Assembly (NCBI RefSeq): GCF_900184035.1
Contig: NZ_FXWP01000011.1
Span: 124,001-188,000 of the forward strand
Origin: Kosakonia pseudosacchari
Lineage (GTDB): Bacteria; Pseudomonadota; Gammaproteobacteria; Enterobacterales; Enterobacteriaceae
DNA length: 64,000 nt
Direction: 5' to 3'
This document shows positions 33,804 through 46,236 of the stretch, one piece after another. The position numbers and the translations under genes are program-made. The notes under the pieces are model-generated. The model saw nothing but the letters and a program-made list of their open reading frames with translations. It was not told the DNA's origin and did not search any database. How positions within the stretch are numbered: position 1 is the first letter of the stretch; each line of letters opens with the position of its first letter.

Positions 33804-34887
33804 GATTGCCAATATTAAGAAGTCCTTTGGTCGCACCCAGGTGCTGAATGATATCTCTCTGGATATCCCTTCCGGCCAGATGGTGGCGCTGCTGGGACCG
33901 TCCGGTTCCGGCAAAACAACGTTGCTGCGTATTATTGCCGGCCTTGAGCATCAGACCAGCGGACGTATCCGTTTTCACGGCACCGACGTCAGCCGTTTGC
34001 ATGCACGCGAACGCCGGGTCGGTTTTGTGTTTCAGCATTATGCACTGTTTCGTCATATGACGGTGTTCGACAATATCGCTTTCGGCCTGACGGTGCTGCC
34101 GCGTCGTGAACGACCAAACGCGGCGGCGATCAAAGCGAAAGTGACACAACTGCTGGAAATGGTGCAACTGGCACATCTGGCGGAACGCTACCCGGCGCAG
34201 CTTTCTGGTGGTCAGAAACAGCGTGTGGCGCTGGCGCGCGCGCTGGCGGTTGAGCCGCAAATCTTACTGCTGGATGAACCTTTCGGCGCGCTGGATGCGC
34301 AGGTGCGTAAAGAGCTGCGCCGCTGGTTGCGTCAGCTGCATGAAGAGCTGAAATTCACCAGCGTGTTTGTGACGCACGATCAGGAAGAGGCGACGGAAGT
34401 GGCCGATCGCGTGGTGGTGATGAGCGAGGGAAATATTGAACAGGCGGATGCGCCGGATCAGGTCTGGCGCGAACCCGCAACCCGCTTTGTGCTGGAGTTT
34501 ATGGGCGAGGTTAACCGCCTGAAAGGCACGGTGAGCGGCGGGCAGTTCCACGTTGGTGCGCACCGCTGGCCGCTTGGTTATACGCCGGCTTACCAGGGCG
34601 ATGTCGATCTGTTTCTGCGCCCGTGGGAAGTGGATGTCAGCCGTCGTACCAGTCTCGATTCTCCCCTGCCGGTGCAGGTGCTGGAAGCCAGTCCGAAAGG
34701 GCATTACACCCAACTGGTGGTGCAGCCGCTGGGCTGGAACCCGGAGCCGTTAACCGTGGTGATGCGTGATGAGCCCCCCCCGCAGCGCGGTGAGCGCCTG
34801 TTCGTCGGCCTGCAACATGCCCGTTTATACAACGGTAATGAACGTATTGAGGCCCGAGCAGAACTTGCTCTGGCGGATTCTGCCTGA
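33793..34887 (+). CDS. cysA: Sulfate/thiosulfate ABC transporter ATPase CysA
   Basis: 364-residue ATPase. Walker A is GPSGSGKTT (about 36-44), the signature is LSGGQKQR, Walker B is [12 protein letters not shown], and the H-loop is THD. A regulatory TOBE/OB region follows from about 240. GGAGGG precedes the ATG within cysW. It energises the CysU-CysW channel. Confidence 0.96.
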   Translation: MSIEIANIKKSFGRTQVLNDISLDIPSGQMVALLGPSGSGKTTLLRIIAGLEHQTSGRIRFHGTDVSRLHARERRVGFVFQHYALFRHMTVFDNIAFGLTVLPRRERPNAAAIKAKVTQLLEMVQLAHLAERYPAQLSGGQKQRVALARALAVEPQILLLDEPFGALDAQVRKELRRWLRQLHEELKFTSVFVTHDQEEATEVADRVVVMSEGNIEQADAPDQVWREPATRFVLEFMGEVNRLKGTVSGGQFHVGAHRWPLGYTPAYQGDVDLFLRPWEVDVSRRTSLDSPLPVQVLEASPKGHYTQLVVQPLGWNPEPLTVVMRDEPPPQRGERLFVGLQHARLYNGNERIEARAELALADSA

Positions 34888-34910
34888 TAGCTTAAACAGA
34901 CGTGGTTTCT

Positions 34911-34944
34911 GCCGGATAGCATACAGGTTTATCCGGCCTACAAG
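34911..34944 (+). repeat. REP (palindromic unit) element
   Basis: GCCGGATA ... TATCCGGCCTACAAG is the classic enterobacterial REP sequence: a stem of GCCGGATA/TATCCGGC with a bulged central part. It lies 24 bases after cysA and immediately before the operon terminator. Confidence 0.85.
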
Positions 34945-34974
34945 CCCGGTATGCATCTTGCGACCGGGTTTTTT
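34945..34974 (+). terminator. Terminator of cysPUWA
   Basis: CCCGGT/ACCGGG stem with a 12-base loop followed by six T residues. It ends 14 bases before the cysM start, so cysM may depend on read-through or its own promoter overlapping the REP. Confidence 0.82.
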
Positions 34975-34988
34975 ATTGGACAGCGATT

Positions 34989-35900
34989 GTGAACACATTA
35001 GAACAAACCATTGGCAATACGCCGCTGGTCAAATTGCAACGACTGAGCCCGGACAACGGTAGTGAAATCTGGGTCAAGCTGGAAGGCAACAATCCGGCGG
35101 GATCGGTAAAAGACAGAGCGGCGCTGTCGATGATCGTGCAGGCGGAAAAGCGCGGGGAGATCAAACCCGGCGACGTACTGATTGAAGCGACCAGCGGTAA
35201 CACCGGTATTGCGCTGGCGATGATCGCCGCGCTGAAAGGCTACCGCATGAAATTGCTGATGCCGGACAATATGAGCCAGGAGCGCCGTGCCGCGATGCGA
35301 GCCTACGGTGCGGAATTGATTCTGGTCAGCAAAGAGCAGGGGATGGAAGGGGCGCGCGACCTGGCGTTGGCCATGTCGGCGCGCGGTGAAGGTAAGCTGC
35401 TCGATCAGTTTAACAACCCGGATAACCCCTATGCACATTACACCACCACCGGCCCGGAAATCTGGCGGCAGACCAGCGGGCGAATCACGCATTTTGTCTC
35501 CAGTATGGGCACTACCGGTACCATTACCGGGGTATCGCGTTTTCTGCGCGAGCAGGATAAAAAAGTGACGATTGTCGGATTACAGCCGGAAGAGGGCAGC
35601 AGTATTCCCGGTATCCGCCGCTGGCCTGCTGAATATATGCCGGGGATTTTTAACGCGTCTCTGGTTGATGAGGTGCTGGATATCCATCAGCGCGAAGCGG
35701 AAAATACCATGCGCGCGCTGGCGGTGCGGGAAGGGATTTTCTGCGGTGTCAGTTCCGGCGGCGCAGTAGCAGGGGCAATGCGGGTGGCGAGAGCAAATCC
35801 GGGTGCGGTGATCGTCGCTATTATCTGCGATCGCGGCGATCGCTATCTTTCTACTGGCGTATTTGGTGAAGAGAGTTATTCGCAGGGCGCGGGGATTTAA
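34989..35900 (+). CDS. cysM: Cysteine synthase B (O-acetylserine sulfhydrylase B)
   Basis: 303-residue PLP enzyme that makes cysteine from O-acetylserine and sulfide, and S-sulfocysteine with thiosulfate. That fits its place behind the thiosulfate importer. PLP lysine is Lys41 in AGSVKDRAA; the phosphate loop is TSGNTG. It starts with GTG at 34989 (product NTLEQTIGNTPLVKL), with no clear ribosome binding site. Length equals E. coli CysM. Confidence 0.95.
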   Translation: MNTLEQTIGNTPLVKLQRLSPDNGSEIWVKLEGNNPAGSVKDRAALSMIVQAEKRGEIKPGDVLIEATSGNTGIALAMIAALKGYRMKLLMPDNMSQERRAAMRAYGAELILVSKEQGMEGARDLALAMSARGEGKLLDQFNNPDNPYAHYTTTGPEIWRQTSGRITHFVSSMGTTGTITGVSRFLREQDKKVTIVGLQPEEGSSIPGIRRWPAEYMPGIFNASLVDEVLDIHQREAENTMRALAVREGIFCGVSSGGAVAGAMRVARANPGAVIVAIICDRGDRYLSTGVFGEESYSQGAGI

Positions 35901-35917
35901 CCCGTTAAGGAGACCGA

Positions 35918-36757
35918 ATGGAGATGATCCTGTTCAGGGATAAGACCCGGGCGCAGCAGGCCGATATCGTTGCCGTACAATCGCAGGTTGTCTACGGTAG
36001 CGTTGGCAACAGCATCGCGGTGCCGAATATTCGCCAGCATCATTTGAAGGTACTGGCCGTGCCGACGGTGCTGTTTAGCAATACGCCGCACTATGACACC
36101 TTTTACGGTGGCGTCATTCCCGACGAGTGGTTTAGCGGCTATTTACAGGCGCTGGAAGAGCGTGATGTCCTGCGCAGCGTTAAAGCTGTTACCACCGGTT
36201 ATATGGGCAGCGCCAGCCAGATAAAACTGCTGGCACAGTGGCTCACGGTGCTGCGGGAAAAACATCCGCAACTGTTGATTCTGGTTGATCCGGTGATCGG
36301 CGATACCGATAGTGGTATCTACGTAAAACCAGAAATTCCGCAGGCATATTGTGAACATTTGCTGCCTCTGGCACAGGGTATTACGCCAAATGTGTTCGAG
36401 CTGGAAGTGCTGAGTGGTAAACCGTGCCGGGATTTGCAAAGTGCGATTGAGGCGGCAAAAGGCCTGTTATCGGAATCGCTGCATTGGGTGGCGATCACCA
36501 GTGCGCCGGTTGAGCAACAGGATGAGCAAATCCATGTCGTACTGGTTACCGCTGATGCGGTTCATGTGAGTGGTTATCCGCGTGTGGCGACCGATCTCAA
36601 AGGTACAGGCGACCTGTTTTGTTCTGAACTGGTGAGCGGCATTGTTCAGGGAAAAGCGCTTGATGTGGCGATACAGGCTGCGGGTGATCGGGTTGTAGAA
36701 GTGATGGGATATACGCTGGAAAAAGGCTATGACGAGCTGATTCTACCGCCGCAGTAA
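35918..36757 (+). CDS. pdxK: Pyridoxine/pyridoxal/pyridoxamine kinase PdxK
   Basis: 279-residue ribokinase-fold kinase that phosphorylates B6 vitamers in the salvage route to PLP. It has [13 protein letters not shown], the ATP/anion-hole segment DLKGTGDLF near residues 227-235 with the catalytic Asp, and the VDPVIGD motif. It is slightly shorter than E. coli PdxK, ending LILPPQ. AAGGAG precedes the ATG. It lies 17 bases after cysM, a PLP enzyme gene. Confidence 0.94.
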   Translation: MEMILFRDKTRAQQADIVAVQSQVVYGSVGNSIAVPNIRQHHLKVLAVPTVLFSNTPHYDTFYGGVIPDEWFSGYLQALEERDVLRSVKAVTTGYMGSASQIKLLAQWLTVLREKHPQLLILVDPVIGDTDSGIYVKPEIPQAYCEHLLPLAQGITPNVFELEVLSGKPCRDLQSAIEAAKGLLSESLHWVAITSAPVEQQDEQIHVVLVTADAVHVSGYPRVATDLKGTGDLFCSELVSGIVQGKALDVAIQAAGDRVVEVMGYTLEKGYDELILPPQ

Positions 36758-36763
36758 AGCAAA

Positions 36764-36790
36764 AATGGCGCCTTTCGGCGCCATTCTTTT
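36764..36790. terminator. Terminator between pdxK and crr
   Basis: 9-bp stem AATGGCGCC/GGCGCCATT with a TTTC loop. Plus strand continues TCTTTTAT; minus strand continues TTTTGCTTT. It serves both converging genes. Confidence 0.82.
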
Positions 36791-36802
36791 ATGCATTACG
36801 CA

Positions 36803-37312
36803 TTACTTTTTGATGCGGATCACCGGGGTTTCGCCCACGGTTACGCTACCAGAAAGTTTGATAAGCTCTTTAATTTCGTCCATGTTGGAGATAACCACCG
36901 GCGTCAGAGTTGACTTGGCTTTCTCTTCCAGCAACGGCAGATCAAATTCGATTACCGGGTCGCCAACTTTTACGCGCTGGCCTTCTTCTGCGATGCGTTT
37001 GAAACCTTCACCTTTCAGTTCAACGGTGTCGATACCGAAGTGAACAAACAGTTCAATGCCGCTATCGGATTCGATAGAGAAGGCATGGTTGGTTTCAAAG
37101 ATTTTACCGATAGTACCATCAACCGGGGCTACCATTTTGTTACCGGTCGGTTTGATAGCAATGCCATCACCAACGATTTTCTCAGCGAACACAACATCCG
37201 GTACATCTTCAATGTTGACGATATCGCCAGAAAGTGGGGCAATAATCTCAATGGTTCCGGTGTCTTTTTTATCATCAGAAACCAAAGATTTCAGTTTATC
37301 GAAAAAACCCAT
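36803..37312 (-). CDS. crr: PTS glucose-specific enzyme IIA (EIIA-Glc)
   Basis: 169-residue cytoplasmic phosphocarrier. The phosphorylated His lies in [10 protein letters not shown] (His91), with His76 in [16 protein letters not shown]. Unphosphorylated EIIA-Glc blocks non-PTS sugar permeases (inducer exclusion); the phosphorylated form activates adenylate cyclase. Third gene of ptsHI-crr, 39 bases after ptsI. Confidence 0.97.
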   Translation of the reverse strand: MGFFDKLKSLVSDDKKDTGTIEIIAPLSGDIVNIEDVPDVVFAEKIVGDGIAIKPTGNKMVAPVDGTIGKIFETNHAFSIESDSGIELFVHFGIDTVELKGEGFKRIAEEGQRVKVGDPVIEFDLPLLEEKAKSTLTPVVISNMDEIKELIKLSGSVTVGETPVIRIKK

Positions 37313-37351
37313 GATCTTCTCCTAAGCAGTAATTTGGGCGCATCTCGTGGA

Positions 37352-39079
37352 TTAGCAGATTGTTTTTTCTTCAATGAACTTGTTAACCAGCGTCATTAAC
37401 TCGTCCGTTGTCGGTTGAGCAAGAGCCTGCTCTGCTAACACCTTCGCATCTTCGAAGTTTGTGTTACGAATAATCTTCTTAATGCGCGGGATAGAAATGG
37501 CGCTCATACTGAATTCATCCAGACCCATCCCCAGCAACAGAAGTGTAGCACGTTCGTCGCCAGCAAGCTCACCACACATGCCAGTCCATTTGCCTTCCGC
37601 ATGAGAAGCATCAATAACTTGCTTGATCAGGGTGAGAACAGACGGTGACATCGGCTGGTAAAGATGTGAAATCATATCATTACCACGGTCAACCGCCAGG
37701 GTGTACTGCGTCAAATCATTGGTACCGATACTAAAGAAATCGACTTCTTTCGCCAGATGGCGAGCAATTGTCGCGGCGGCAGGGGTTTCCACCATCACGC
37801 CAATTTCGATTTTCTCATCAAAGGCTTTGCCTTCGTTGCGTAATTCTTGTTTGTAGATCTCGATCTCTTTCTTCAGTGCACGCACTTCTTCAACAGAGAT
37901 GATCATCGGGAACATAATACGGAGTTTGCCGAAAGCAGATGCGCGCAGGATAGCACGTACCTGATCGCGCAGGATCTCTTTACGATCCATGGCGATACGC
38001 ACTGCACGCCAACCCAGGAACGGGTTCTCTTCTTTCGGAAAATTCATGTACGGCAGCTCTTTGTCGCCACCAATGTCCATGGTGCGGACGATAACTGCCT
38101 GAGAACCGCACGCTTCAGCCACTGCTTTGTAGGCTTCAAACTGCTCTTCTTCAGTCGGCAGAGCGTCACGATCCATGAACAGGAATTCGGTACGGTACAG
38201 ACCAACACCTTCGGCGCCATTGCGCTCAGCGCCCGCGATATCGCGAACGGTACCGATGTTAGCGCATACTTCCACCTGGTGACCATCAAGGGTGATCGCC
38301 GGCAGATCTTTCAGTTTCGCCAGTTCAGCTTTCTCTTCGGCAACCTGAGCCTGCGCCGCGCGCAGTGTCTCAATCTCATCATCGCTCGGGTTAACGTAGA
38401 CTTTGTTGTTAACCGCATCGAGGATCAGATAATCGCCATTTTTGACCTGAGTGGTGACGCTACCGGTGCCCACAATCGCTGGCAACTCAAGGGAGCGCGC
38501 CATGATAGACGTGTGGGAAGTACGACCACCGATATCAGTGATAAAACCAAGCACTTTTTTCAGGTTCAACTGGGCAGTTTCTGATGGTGTCAGGTCGGCC
38601 GCAACCAGAATCACTTCTTCCTGAATCGCGCTCAGATCGATAATCGGCATACCCAGGATGTTGCGCAGCAGACGCTTACCGATGTCACGTACGTCAGCGG
38701 CACGTTCTTTCAGGTATTCATCATCCAGCTCTTCCAGGGCTGTTGCCTGACCTTCGATAACTTCATGCGCTGCCGCATCGGCAGTCATGTTCTTATCTTT
38801 AATCAGGGCTATGATTTCCTGCTCCAGCTCCTCATCTTCCAGCAGCATAATATGCCCTTCGAAGATGGCTTCTTTTTCTTCACCGAAAGTTTCACCCGCT
38901 TTCGTTTTGATTGCTTCCAGCTGCGCCGATGCTTTGGCACGACCGCTCAGGAAACGCTCAACTTCCTGGTCAACCTTGTCGGCAGAAATTTTCTTCCGGT
39001 CGATGACGATCTCGTCTTCTTTCAGCAGCAGTGCTTTGCCGAAAGCGATACCCGGGGATGCTAAAATGCCTGAAATCAT
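37352..39079 (-). CDS. ptsI: PTS enzyme I
   Basis: 575-residue phosphoenolpyruvate-protein phosphotransferase. The phosphorylated His189 lies in [13 protein letters not shown] in the N-terminal half. The C-terminal PEP-binding barrel has the metal site [11 protein letters not shown] and catalytic Cys502 in [10 protein letters not shown]. It transfers phosphate from PEP to HPr. Length equals E. coli EI. Confidence 0.97.
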   Translation of the reverse strand: MISGILASPGIAFGKALLLKEDEIVIDRKKISADKVDQEVERFLSGRAKASAQLEAIKTKAGETFGEEKEAIFEGHIMLLEDEELEQEIIALIKDKNMTADAAAHEVIEGQATALEELDDEYLKERAADVRDIGKRLLRNILGMPIIDLSAIQEEVILVAADLTPSETAQLNLKKVLGFITDIGGRTSHTSIMARSLELPAIVGTGSVTTQVKNGDYLILDAVNNKVYVNPSDDEIETLRAAQAQVAEEKAELAKLKDLPAITLDGHQVEVCANIGTVRDIAGAERNGAEGVGLYRTEFLFMDRDALPTEEEQFEAYKAVAEACGSQAVIVRTMDIGGDKELPYMNFPKEENPFLGWRAVRIAMDRKEILRDQVRAILRASAFGKLRIMFPMIISVEEVRALKKEIEIYKQELRNEGKAFDEKIEIGVMVETPAAATIARHLAKEVDFFSIGTNDLTQYTLAVDRGNDMISHLYQPMSPSVLTLIKQVIDASHAEGKWTGMCGELAGDERATLLLLGMGLDEFSMSAISIPRIKKIIRNTNFEDAKVLAEQALAQPTTDELMTLVNKFIEEKTIC

Positions 39080-39129
39080 AACCCTACCTTTACTTGTGAC
39101 TGATCTTGAAAAGAACTCGTAAGTAAAAC

Positions 39130-39387
39130 TTACTCAAGTTCTGCCATCAGTTTAACCAGATGCTCAACCGCTTTTTGCTCGTCTTCGCCTTCAGCGGTCA
39201 ACGTCACAACAGTACCTTGAGTCAGGCCCAGAGTTTGCAGTTTGAACAGGCTTTTCGCGCTAGCGCTTTTGCCGTTAGAAGTCACAGTGATTTCAGAAGA
39301 GAAGCCTTTTGCTTCTTTAACAAACTGAGCAGCAGGGCGGGTATGCAGACCGTTCGGAGCGGTAATGGTAACTTCTTGCTGGAACAT
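39130..39387 (-). CDS. ptsH: PTS phosphocarrier HPr
   Basis: 85-residue phosphocarrier. The phosphorylated His15 lies in [12 protein letters not shown]; Ser46 is in [12 protein letters not shown]. It is the first gene of ptsHI-crr; 50 bases separate it from ptsI. Confidence 0.97.
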   Translation of the reverse strand: MFQQEVTITAPNGLHTRPAAQFVKEAKGFSSEITVTSNGKSASAKSLFKLQTLGLTQGTVVTLTAEGEDEQKAVEHLVKLMAELE

Positions 39388-39591
39388 TGTATTTCCCCAA
39401 CTTATAGGTTTAGTGTTGTGGAACTAAAGTCTAGCCTGGCGGCATGACTTTAGCCTGTATTGTTAGCGCCGGCGCAACGGGACAAACTACAGAAGCCTGC
39501 CTGGCGCAACCAAACGCTGGCGCTTCTGGCTGCTGACGTTTCGCTCGTCATTAAACATTATGCAGCGAAAGGCAGAATTGAACCAAATCAT

Positions 39592-39605
39592 AAAATCGAT
39601 TCAGC
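39592..39605 (-). promoter_or_regulatory. Cra (FruR) operator upstream of ptsH
   Basis: On the minus strand GCTGAATCGATTTT fits the degenerate Cra consensus RSTGAAWCSNTHHW at all 14 positions. It is about 205 bases upstream of ptsH, inside the promoter region. A -10-like CATAAT lies downstream on the minus strand. E. coli ptsHI-crr is a known Cra target. The rest of 39388-39720 holds the pts promoters, and I see no gene there. Confidence 0.75.
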
Positions 39606-39720
39606 TTGGTGAAATCTTGCCTTCGATTAATTTCGCGCATCAAAATAAATGTGATGGTTAAATACCAGACCAGGAGGTTTCAGGCAATGCCAGGTAGGAC
39701 AAAAATTTGATATATGCCAC

Positions 39721-39748
39721 AAAAAAGCACCGCGATGGGTGCTTTTTT
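39721..39748 (-). terminator. Terminator of cysK
   Basis: AAAAAAGCACC/GGGTGCTTTTTT stem with a 5-base loop, 22 bases after the cysK stop on the minus strand. T runs are present on both strands. Confidence 0.9.
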
Positions 39749-39770
39749 GAGCTGATTTAACAATCTGGCA

Positions 39771-40742
39771 TCACTGTTGCAATTCTTTTTCAGTAAACAG
39801 ATCGGCAAACAACGCAGTGCTCAAATAACGCTCGCCAGAAGAAGGCAGAATCACCACGATATTCTTATTGGTAAAGGTTTCGTCTTCTTGCAATTTCAGC
39901 GCCGCCGCAACGGCAGCACCCGAAGAGATACCCGCCAGAATACCTTCTTCTTCCATCAGACGACGCGCGGTACTGATAGCTTCTTCGTTGGTGATTTTGA
40001 CAACTTTATCGATCAGTTTCAAATCCAGGTTGCCGGGAATAAAGCCCGCGCCGATGCCCTGAATTTTGTGCGGGCCAGGTTTCAGCTCTTCGCCTGCAAG
40101 CGCCTGGGAAATAACCGGAGAATCAGTTGGCTCGACTGCGACGGTGATCAGGTCAGTTTTGCCTTTGGTATTTTTGATATAACGGCTGACGCCAGTCAGC
40201 GTACCGCCTGTGCCCACACCGGAGATAAACACATCAACCTGGCCATCGGTGTCTTCCCAGATTTCCGGGCCGGTGGTTTTTTCATGAATTTCCGGGTTAG
40301 CCGGGTTACTGAATTGCTGCAACAGCAGGAATTTCGCCGGATCGCTGGCGACAATTTCTTCCGCTTTCTGGATTGCGCCCTTCATGCCTTTTGCGCCTTC
40401 TGTCAGCACAAGGTTCGCGCCTAATGCCTTCAGCAGTTTACGGCGTTCGATACTCATCGTTTCCGGCATGGTCAGCGTCAGTTTGTAGCCGCGTGCAGCC
40501 GCGACATAAGCCAGCGCGATCCCCGTGTTGCCACTGGTTGGTTCAACCAGTTCTACGCCCGGTTTCAGCACACCGCGTTTTTCGGCATCCCAAATCATAT
40601 TGGCACCGATACGGCATTTTACGCTGAAGCTTGGGTTACGTGATTCGACCTTCGCCAGAATGCGGCCGTTACCGATGCGGTTCAGTCGAACCAGCGGCGT
40701 ATGACCAATTGTCAACGAGTTGTCTTCAAAAATCTTACTCAT
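39771..40742 (-). CDS. cysK: Cysteine synthase A (O-acetylserine sulfhydrylase A)
   Basis: 323-residue PLP enzyme that makes cysteine from O-acetylserine and sulfide, the main assimilation route. PLP lysine is Lys42 in FSVKCRIGA; phosphate loop TSGNTGIA. In the family it binds serine acetyltransferase CysE to form cysteine synthase. Length equals E. coli CysK. It normally has a CysB-activated promoter; 40743-40881 is the likely control region. Confidence 0.97.
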   Translation of the reverse strand: MSKIFEDNSLTIGHTPLVRLNRIGNGRILAKVESRNPSFSVKCRIGANMIWDAEKRGVLKPGVELVEPTSGNTGIALAYVAAARGYKLTLTMPETMSIERRKLLKALGANLVLTEGAKGMKGAIQKAEEIVASDPAKFLLLQQFSNPANPEIHEKTTGPEIWEDTDGQVDVFISGVGTGGTLTGVSRYIKNTKGKTDLITVAVEPTDSPVISQALAGEELKPGPHKIQGIGAGFIPGNLDLKLIDKVVKITNEEAISTARRLMEEEGILAGISSGAAVAAALKLQEDETFTNKNIVVILPSSGERYLSTALFADLFTEKELQQ

Positions 40743-40881
40743 AGCCCGTCCTTAACTGTATGAATTTGGGAACCACCTCAGCATACGCACTTACTGTTGA
40801 TGGGGAAGTAAGGAAATCGCATATCTATATGCTGAGGCGAAATAATGCTAATCAGTATGGAATAAGAAACGGAATAAATCC

Positions 40882-41643
40882 TTATCGCCATGCTGCGTGT
40901 TTTGCCCGGTAGCAATCGACCCACATTGCCGTTGCGCCACACACCGCTACGGGCATCACAACAAGGTTCAACACCGGAATCATCGTAAACAGGCTGGTGA
41001 GCGCACCAAATTGCATATTAATAACCTTGCGTTCACGCAAGGAAATGCGCATCGCTTTAAACGGCACCTTATGGTTATCAAAGGGATAGTCGCAATACTG
41101 GATCGCCAGCATCCACGCACTGAACAGGAACCACAGCACCGGGGCGACGGTTTGCCCGATACCGGGAATAAAATAAAGTATCAGCAACAGCAAGGCGCGG
41201 GGCAGATACCAGGCCAGTTTTTGCCATTCGCGCTTCATGATACGCGGTACATCTTTGAGCAGTCCAAAAACGCCGACGTCGGGCGGTGTCGCACCGGTAA
41301 GGCGCGCTTCCAGTTGTTCTGCCAGCAAGCCATTAAAGGGAGCGGCAATCCAGTTCGCAAGGGTTGAGAAGAAGTAACCGAATACCAACAGAATTGAGAT
41401 AACGGCGATTGGCCATAATAAATAGCTAAGCCATTGCAGCCACTCTGGCACATGGCTCATCAGCGATGGGATCCAACTATCGAGCCGGGTAAATAGCCAC
41501 CAGAACGCGCCGCCCATCAGCAAAATATTCACCATTAACGGCAAGATCACAAAGCGTCGAATGCCTGGCAGCGTGACCAGTTTCCAGCCCTGGGAAAAGT
41601 AAAACATGCCGCTGCGAGCAACAGACGGGGATGAGGAAACCAT
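40882..41643 (-). CDS. cysZ: Sulfate transporter CysZ
   Basis: 253-residue inner-membrane protein of the CysZ family, which carries sulfate into the cytoplasm for assimilation. Hydrophobic segments lie near residues 30-55, 67-95, 140-170 and 205-235, with the conserved signature [20 protein letters not shown]. Length equals E. coli CysZ. It lies upstream of cysK on the same strand and divergent from zipA. Confidence 0.95.
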   Translation of the reverse strand: MVSSSPSVARSGMFYFSQGWKLVTLPGIRRFVILPLMVNILLMGGAFWWLFTRLDSWIPSLMSHVPEWLQWLSYLLWPIAVISILLVFGYFFSTLANWIAAPFNGLLAEQLEARLTGATPPDVGVFGLLKDVPRIMKREWQKLAWYLPRALLLLILYFIPGIGQTVAPVLWFLFSAWMLAIQYCDYPFDNHKVPFKAMRISLRERKVINMQFGALTSLFTMIPVLNLVVMPVAVCGATAMWVDCYRAKHAAWR

Positions 41644-41869
41644 AATCTGGCCATACTCCTTTTATAACGACCTAAAATTGCAGCTTATAATATTCATCAT
41701 ACGGGGGAAACCCGTTCGGAAATGTTCGAAAAAACAGCAAAAAGCACAATTTCGTTCATCTTTATGCTGTGAAAGACACGCGCGCACTTGCACTTGACGT
41801 AATGGGCAAATACTCTTAGTGAGTAAATGTTTGCCGTGGTGGCAAGGTGTTAGAACAACAGAGAATATA

Positions 41870-42856
41870 ATGATGCAGGATTTGCGTCTGATATTAATCA
41901 TTGTTGGCGCGATCGCCATAATTGCTTTGCTGGTTCATGGGTTTTGGACCAGTCGCAAAGAACGTTCATCCATGTTCCGGGATCGCCCATTAAAACGCAT
42001 GAAGTCGAGACGTGACGACGACGAGTTGGACGACGAGGATGTCGAAGAAGACGAAGGCGTAGGTGAAGTGCGTGTTCACAAAGTGAACCACGCGCCAGGA
42101 GCCAGTAACGAACAGGATGCGCCCCGTCAGCACCAATATCAGCCGCCTTATGCGTCGGCACAGCCACGCCCATCGGCACCGCCTGCTCAACCTGCAGAGC
42201 CACCGCACCACCTGCAGCAGCCTTATTCTCAGCAGCAGCCCGAGCGCCCTGCGCAGGCACCTGTCGTTGAATCCCAGCCGGTGCGTCAAGCGCCGCAACA
42301 GCCTGCCGCGCCACAGCAGCCAATGGCGCCTCAGCAGCCCGCGCCGCAGTATCAGCCGCAATCGCAGATTCAGGAACCCGCGCCTCAGCCGGAACCTGAA
42401 CCGGTTGTCGAAGCACCGGTAGAAAAACCGCAGCGCAAAGAAACCGTGATTATCATGAACGTTGCTGCGCACCATGGCAGCACGTTGAATGGCGAAGTGC
42501 TGCTGAACAGCATTTTGCAGGCCGGGTTCAAATTCGGCGATATGAGCATCTTCCATCGTCATCTTAGCCCGGACGGCAGTGGCCCGGCGCTTTTCAGCCT
42601 GGCAAATATGGTGAACCCCGGCACGTTTGATGTCGATACGATGAGCGAGATGGCAACGCCTGGTGTCACTATCTTTATGCAGGTGCCTTCCTATGGCGAT
42701 GAGTTGCAAAACTTTAAACTGATGCTGCAATCCGCACAGCATATTGCCGACGAAGTCGGCGGCGTGGTGTTGGACGATCAGCGTCGGATGATGACGCCGC
42801 AGAAATTACGTGAATACCAGGATCGTATTCGCGAGGTCAAAGACGCCAACGCGTAA
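41870..42856 (+). CDS. zipA: Cell division protein ZipA
   Basis: 328-residue division protein that tethers FtsZ to the inner membrane. The N-terminal membrane helix is about residues 5-26, followed by a charged region, a long Pro/Gln-rich linker (about 85-190) and the globular FtsZ-binding domain (about 190-328, from [14 protein letters not shown]). I chose the ATG at 41870 ([11 protein letters not shown]), which gives the E. coli length. The linker sequence differs from E. coli, as is usual. Confidence 0.96.
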   Translation: MMQDLRLILIIVGAIAIIALLVHGFWTSRKERSSMFRDRPLKRMKSRRDDDELDDEDVEEDEGVGEVRVHKVNHAPGASNEQDAPRQHQYQPPYASAQPRPSAPPAQPAEPPHHLQQPYSQQQPERPAQAPVVESQPVRQAPQQPAAPQQPMAPQQPAPQYQPQSQIQEPAPQPEPEPVVEAPVEKPQRKETVIIMNVAAHHGSTLNGEVLLNSILQAGFKFGDMSIFHRHLSPDGSGPALFSLANMVNPGTFDVDTMSEMATPGVTIFMQVPSYGDELQNFKLMLQSAQHIADEVGGVVLDDQRRMMTPQKLREYQDRIREVKDANA

Positions 42857-42884
42857 CGGAACCACCAACATTATTTCCTTCCAG

Positions 42885-42909
42885 AACCCCCGCCAGTCGG
42901 GGGTTTTTT
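42885..42909 (+). terminator. Terminator between zipA and ligA
   Basis: AACCCCCG/CGGGGGTT stem with a 5-base loop and a run of T residues to 42909, 28 bases after zipA. ligA starts 18 bases later. Confidence 0.88.
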
Positions 42910-42917
42910 ATCATTGA

Positions 42918-44945
<2,028 letters not shown>

Positions 44946-45161
44946 ATGGAAAAGGAGCAGCTCGTCGAGATTGCCAATACCGTCATGCCATTTGGTAAAT
45001 ATCAGGGGCGGCGGCTTATCGATCTCCCCGAAGAATATCTGCTGTGGTTTGCCCGGAAGGATTCGTTTCCCGCCGGGCGGCTGGGTGAGTTGATGCAGAT
45101 AACGTTACTTATCAAAACGGAAGGGCTGAGCCATCTGGTGCAGCCCCTGAAGCGCGGTTAG
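44946..45161 (+). CDS. ypeB: Small protein YpeB (DUF3820)
   Basis: 71 residues of the DUF3820 family, with the signature MPFGKYQGRRLIDLPEEYLLWF. Function is unknown; the family shape suggests a nucleic-acid or ligase-associated role, but nothing here proves it. The ATG directly abuts the ligA stop. Its TAG overlaps the convergent yfeH TAA by 3 bases (45158-45161). Confidence 0.9.
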   Translation: MEKEQLVEIANTVMPFGKYQGRRLIDLPEEYLLWFARKDSFPAGRLGELMQITLLIKTEGLSHLVQPLKRG

Positions 45162-46147
45162 GCTTTCGCCGCTTCCTGCGCCTGCTGTTGCTCCGTTTGA
45201 CGTTTATAACGGCGCGCCAGCACGGCGCAGACCATCAACTGAATCTGATGGAAGATCATCAACGGCAGCACCATCATTCCGATCACCGACGTCGGGAACA
45301 GGATGTTGGCCATAGGAATACCGTTGGCGAGGCTCTTTTTCGAACCGCAGAAAACAATGGTGATTTCATCGGCTTTGTTGAACCCGCACTTACGCGCCAC
45401 CACCACGTTCACCACGATGACAATCGCCAGCAACACCAGGCTCGCCACGACAATAAACAGCAGTGAGCCGATGCCTACTTTATGCCAGATACCGTTCACC
45501 ACCGCTTCGCTAAAGGCGGAGTAAACCACCAGCAGAATCGACGTCTGATCGGTTTTTGAAATCCACTTCTTATGTTTCGCCACAAAAGCGCCGGTCCACG
45601 GGCGAGAAAGATGACCAAGCACAAACGGCAACAGCAGTTGCAGCATGATCTTACCCACTTGCTCAAGGCTGCCTTCAGCGCCGTGCAGATCCATCAGCAG
45701 GCCGACCAGCAGCGGCGACAGGAAGATGCCGAGTAAGCTGGAGGCCGATGCCGAGCAAACCGCCGCCGCGACATTACCGCCCGCCAGCGAGGTAAAGGCA
45801 ATCGCCGATTGAACGGTCGCAGGCAGAATGCACAAATACAGAAAACCGGTATACAGCTCCTGGCTGACATTCACCGGCGACCACCAGACAAACAGCACGC
45901 CGAGCGCCGGGAAAAGCACAAACGTGCTACACATTACCCAAAGGTGTAAACGCCAGTGGCTACCGCCAGCGATGATCGCCTCGCGCGACAGCTTCGCCCC
46001 ATGCATAAAAAACAGCAGCGCAATGGCGGCGGTGGTCAGCCCCTCGAAAAACGGAACAAAGCCGCCGCGTGCCGGGAAGAAAGAGGCCAGCAGAACGGTA
46101 CACACCAGTGTGAGCGTAAAAGGATCAAGGATACGGAAAAGTTTCAT
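45158..46147 (-). CDS. yfeH: BASS-family putative sodium-dependent transporter YfeH
   Basis: 329-residue membrane protein with about ten helices, of the bile acid:sodium symporter superfamily (subtype PF13593). Conserved segments include ILPATVQSAIAFTSLAGGNVAAA and FCGSKKSLANGIPMA. The ATG at 46147 is chosen because GGAG lies 5 bases away from it, while the GTG at 46153 touches the GGA. Substrate unknown. Divergent from the LysR gene yfeR, which may control it. Confidence 0.9.
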   Translation of the reverse strand: MKLFRILDPFTLTLVCTVLLASFFPARGGFVPFFEGLTTAAIALLFFMHGAKLSREAIIAGGSHWRLHLWVMCSTFVLFPALGVLFVWWSPVNVSQELYTGFLYLCILPATVQSAIAFTSLAGGNVAAAVCSASASSLLGIFLSPLLVGLLMDLHGAEGSLEQVGKIMLQLLLPFVLGHLSRPWTGAFVAKHKKWISKTDQTSILLVVYSAFSEAVVNGIWHKVGIGSLLFIVVASLVLLAIVIVVNVVVARKCGFNKADEITIVFCGSKKSLANGIPMANILFPTSVIGMMVLPLMIFHQIQLMVCAVLARRYKRQTEQQQAQEAAKA

Positions 46148-46236
46148 GTGCACTCCTGAAAGTCGGTGTCGCTATTGTGCTTTCTCCGCTTTGAGAAATA
46201 AAATTGATTTATTGCATCCATTCATGAATTTATAAG

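Noticed and set aside
39645-39666. A CRP-like half-site (AAATGTGAT) in the ptsH upstream region
   Set aside because: The second half-site is not recognisable, so I did not list it, although CRP control of ptsHI-crr is known in E. coli.
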